NCBI GenBank assembly: GCA_017436305.1
Contig: JAFSDJ010000075.1
Span: 48,193 to 112,192, forward strand
Source of the DNA: Lachnospiraceae bacterium
GTDB lineage: Bacteria; Bacillota; Clostridia; Lachnospirales; Lachnospiraceae
Direction: 5' to 3'
DNA: 64,000 nt
The position numbers and the translations under genes are program-made. Shown piece by piece: positions 61,760-64,000 of this stretch. How positions within the stretch are numbered: the first letter of the stretch is position 1; every line of letters starts with the position of its first letter. The notes below the pieces were generated by a model, which did no database searches, was not told where the DNA came from, and was given only the letters and a program-made list of their open reading frames with translations.

Positions 61760-62770
61760 TTACTCCATAGTCATCATGTAGCACATAGGGAAAATAAAAG
61801 TAACTCTCGTACCTTCTCCTTCTATGGAATCTATTGTAATGTTATGCTCTAACCGTTTACAAAGCTTTCTACACAAATACAGTCCTATCCCTGTGGATTT
61901 GGCTGTTTTTCTTCCATTGCTTCCTGTAAAACCCTTTTGAAAAACCTTTGAAATCTCTGTGGACTTAATGCCTTCCCCATTATCCTTAATATGCAATAAT
62001 ACTGCATGCTCCTTTTTTTCACTGTATATTTCAAGAATAAGCTCATCCTTTTTTCCATACTTGATACTGTTATCAACAACCTGTCCCACCATAAAGGCAA
62101 GCCATTTGCTGTCACTATTTATTTCTACATCCATATCATGAATGTGAATCTTTGCATGCATATTTCGAAGTATTTTCTTATTTCTAATAATTACTTCCTG
62201 CACAACCTGCTGTAGACTTACCTTATTGACTAAATAATCCTTCTCCACATCATTGCTTCTGGCATAAAAAAGTGCCTGCTCCACATAGCCCTCCATCCGG
62301 TTTATTTCATTCTCAATACCATAATCTGTCTCCATATGATTAGCAAGTATCATTTTGGCAGATGCAATGGGAAGCTTAATTTCATGAACCCATGTTTCTA
62401 CATAGTCCTTATATTCCTGCATATTCCGCATACAATCTGAAACTCTCTCATTCATGCTGACTTCCATTTCATACAAGATATCATGAATCATTTTTTCTTC
62501 CTGATATTGGCCCTTTTTTAAAAGCTCACAGAGAAGATACTTTTTATCCAGATCTTCTAACAGACCATTTACTTTTTGAAAATAACCTTTCCACCTGTAA
62601 TAATCCACATAAGTTCCAAGAAAAAAACCAAGTACAAGAGCAACTGCTACATACATCATTAACCAACTGCTGCCTTCAATAGTTAAAAGAAAAATCTCCA
62701 CCGAGCATAAAAGACAGAAAAAAATAAGCATCCAGACTTTATGCTCTCTTATGTACTTACCGTATTTCAT
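61760..62770 (-). CDS. BceS-type intramembrane-sensing histidine kinase
   Basis: A 336-aa kinase with only two N-terminal helices and almost no extracellular loop, typical of kinases that sense through the transporter. The phosphorylated His is in VETWVHEIKLPIASAKM, followed by the N-box (VGQVVDNSIKYGKK), G1 (IKDNGEGI) and G2 (STGIGLYLCRKL). Its start overlaps the regulator stop by four bases (ATGA). Confidence 0.93.
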   Translation of the reverse strand: MKYGKYIREHKVWMLIFFCLLCSVEIFLLTIEGSSWLMMYVAVALVLGFFLGTYVDYYRWKGYFQKVNGLLEDLDKKYLLCELLKKGQYQEEKMIHDILYEMEVSMNERVSDCMRNMQEYKDYVETWVHEIKLPIASAKMILANHMETDYGIENEINRMEGYVEQALFYARSNDVEKDYLVNKVSLQQVVQEVIIRNKKILRNMHAKIHIHDMDVEINSDSKWLAFMVGQVVDNSIKYGKKDELILEIYSEKKEHAVLLHIKDNGEGIKSTEISKVFQKGFTGSNGRKTAKSTGIGLYLCRKLCKRLEHNITIDSIEGEGTRVTFIFPMCYMMTME

Positions 62771-63498
62771 AAAAGCTGATACCCCATTCCCCGTTTGGTA
62801 GCAATAGCCCCCACAATTCCAATTTCCTCCAGTTTTCCCTTTAGTCTTGTCATATTTACAGTCAGTGTATTGTCATCCACAAACATACAATTATCCCAAA
62901 GGACATTCATAATATCATCTCTTGAAACAATCTGCCCCTGACATCCAGCTAAAACCTGTAAAATCTGTATTTCATTTTTGGATAGCTCTACTGCATTTTC
63001 TCCATTGCAAATACGTCCCTTTAACACTTCAAATAGAAATTCCTGTTTTATCTGTGTGCCATTTTTGTCAGTGAAATTCTGAACAATTTTCACTTCATCT
63101 ATATTGTCCTTCTCTTTATAAACCCGTCTTAGTACAGACTCCATATGCGCTACCAGAATCTGAGGATTAAAGGGCTTTGCCATAAAATCATCTGCACCAT
63201 TATTAATTGCTAAAAGCTCCGTTAGCTCATCGTTTTTACTTGTTATCATAATAACAGGAACTTCCGAATTGTTTCGAAACTGCTTACAAATATGTAGCCC
63301 ATCCACTCCAGGAAGTCCGATGTCCAATAAAAGCAAATGGAAATTTTCACTTATTAAAAATTCAATAATCTGATCAGCTTTTTTATCTGCATATTCCTCC
63401 GGCAAAATATGCCTTGCCTCATATCCGTTTGCGTTTAAGTAATATGTTAATTCTCTTCCTAATGTATCATCATCTTCTAAAATTCCAATTTTTTTCAT
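62767..63498 (-). CDS. OmpR-family response regulator, BceR-like
   Basis: A 243-aa regulator: receiver domain with LEDDD, phosphorylated Asp in LLLLDIGLPGVDG and Lys in MAKPFNPQ, then a winged helix (ELSKNEIQILQVLAGCQGQI, VNMTRLKGKLEEIG). It is first in the regulator-kinase pair, with AGGAGA before the ATG. It probably activates the ABC transporter promoter and, judging from the matching operator, the esterase-family gene as well. Confidence 0.94.
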   Translation of the reverse strand: MKKIGILEDDDTLGRELTYYLNANGYEARHILPEEYADKKADQIIEFLISENFHLLLLDIGLPGVDGLHICKQFRNNSEVPVIMITSKNDELTELLAINNGADDFMAKPFNPQILVAHMESVLRRVYKEKDNIDEVKIVQNFTDKNGTQIKQEFLFEVLKGRICNGENAVELSKNEIQILQVLAGCQGQIVSRDDIMNVLWDNCMFVDDNTLTVNMTRLKGKLEEIGIVGAIATKRGMGYQLL

Positions 63499-63668
63499 GT
63501 AGTTCTCCTAATTTTTATACTTTGAAAATCTACCTTCTTTTTTACTCAGTAGAAATACTATTATGCAATGACTCAATTTGTCAAGTCTGACTACTTAAAT
63601 TGCAAACAACCCAATAAAATAACTTAGCTAAAAATCCGTCTACACAGCTTTTGATATTATATTTGCAC

Positions 63669-63710
63669 AAAGGACAGGCACCTATAATAAGGTGTTCCTG
63701 TCCTTTTTCA
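63669..63710. terminator. Terminator behind the Ig-like remnant
   Basis: AAAGGACAGG (63669-63678) pairs with CCTGTCCTTT, with an inner CACCT/AGGTG extension and a 6-base loop. T runs are stronger on the plus strand, but the gene remnant that ends beside it is on the minus strand. Confidence 0.7.
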
Positions 63711-63720
63711 TTTCCTTAAA

Positions 63721-63834
63721 TTATTTTACTTTTAATTTTATTTTTACAGACTTTTTGCCACTCTTAACAGTGATTGTTGCACTTCCTTTTTTCTTTGCTA
63801 CAATTTTACCTTCTTTGCTTCTTCTGCTTCACTC
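63721..63834 (-). pseudogene. Remnant of a secreted protein with bacterial Ig-like (Big_2) C-terminus
   Basis: On the minus strand the frame ending at 63721 reads GKIVAKKKGSATITVKSGKK and ends KIKLKVK, a typical C-terminal strand set of a Big_2 domain. The DNA just upstream has a ribosome binding site and ATG (MSEAEEAKK) in a different frame, so no complete protein can be read. Only this tail of a larger surface protein gene is left. Confidence 0.5.
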
Positions 63835-63868
63835 ATCTGCTAATCCTCCTATTTTTGCCAAAATAAAA

Positions 63869-63898
63869 AGCGTATGAAACTTTTACATCTCATACGCC
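63869..63898 (-). terminator. Intrinsic terminator of the gene at the window edge
   Basis: AGCGTATG (63869-63876) pairs with CATACGCC (63891-63898) and is followed on the minus strand by TTTTTATTTT. It lies just behind the stop at 63922. Confidence 0.8.
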
Positions 63899-63921
63899 TT
63901 TACGCTGTTACTCATATTCTG

Positions 63922-63999
63922 TTAATCCATTTTTGTGTGGTTCACAAGCTGATTATCAACATCTCTGCCATTATACATCACACGGATAACCGTTACTAT
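63922..63999 (-). CDS. C-terminal end of an unidentified gene, cut by window edge
   Basis: On the minus strand a frame entering from the edge ends after 25 residues (IVTVIRVMYNGRDVDN then QLVNHTKMD) with TAA at 63922, followed by a good terminator, which supports that it is real. The tail is hydrophilic; the family cannot be told from this much. Confidence 0.5.
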   Translation of the reverse strand: MVTVIRVMYNGRDVDNQLVNHTKMD

Positions 64000-64000
64000 C

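Noticed and set aside
1-64000. CRISPR arrays, tRNA or rRNA genes, insertion sequences with transposase
   Set aside because: No regularly spaced direct repeats, no cloverleaf with TTCGAAT-type arm, and no transposase-like frame were found. Short dispersed inverted repeats are described as such.

Overview
The window looks like a chromosomal segment of a low-GC, Gram-positive anaerobe of the Clostridia, most likely a gut Lachnospiraceae. The reasons are the A+T-rich DNA, strong GGAGG-type ribosome binding sites, a long PPi-type phosphofructokinase, an L17 with a large internal insertion, a BspA-like surface protein, a choloylglycine hydrolase and a BceRS-BceAB-type module. The genus is inferred, not proven. 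No rRNA, tRNA, CRISPR array or intact insertion sequence was seen.

Layout. 0-5.5 kb: a MerR-type regulator with a zinc ribbon, an HD-GYP membrane protein, a PPi-phosphofructokinase and a D-Ala-D-Ala carboxypeptidase. 5.6-10.6 kb: an accessory stretch with a DUF4143 ATPase, a zeta-toxin-like ATPase and a small overlapping partner, an AraC fragment, an unusual XRE-PurM fusion, a nitroreductase and a winged-helix fragment. 10.6-33.7 kb: the ribosomal superoperon, almost all on the minus strand. It holds the S10, spc and alpha genes (rpsJ to rplQ, with secY, adk, map, infA and rpmJ), a convergent M15 peptidase gene, then ecfA1-ecfA2-ecfT-truA, and rplM-rpsI behind its own promoter and leader. 34-42.4 kb: an RNA-methyltransferase-like gene, small membrane proteins, maf, a chemoreceptor and two genes that look like deletion-made chimeras. 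42.6-46.7 kb: a complete riboflavin operon (ribD-ribE-ribBA-ribH) behind an FMN riboswitch. 46.8-54.6 kb: an EAL phosphodiesterase, a secreted leucine-rich-repeat protein behind a hairpin-rich leader, a frameshifted CarD remnant, a DMT transporter and a bile-salt-hydrolase-type enzyme. 54.9-63.5 kb: a hydrolase-LytTR-DUF3021 operon, an erythromycin-esterase-family gene, and an ABC transporter (ATPase and FtsX permease) with its sensor kinase and response regulator.

How genes work together. The ABC transporter promoter carries a perfect palindrome (10-bp arms, 4-bp spacer) 16 bp upstream of its -35. The same arrangement with a near-identical palindrome and spacing lies before the erythromycin-esterase-family gene. 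The response regulator at 62.8-63.5 kb therefore probably controls both, which would extend a peptide-antibiotic detoxification regulon to an esterase. The next operon has two direct repeats exactly 20 bp apart just upstream of its own promoter, as expected for autoregulation by the LytTR protein it encodes.

Several families of short dispersed inverted repeats sit in intergenic gaps. They include a pair whose stem changes are compensatory, one in the ribosomal operon and one in the riboflavin operon. Broken genes (CarD, AraC, a winged-helix fragment, an Ig-like tail, two chimeras) are frequent outside the ribosomal block.
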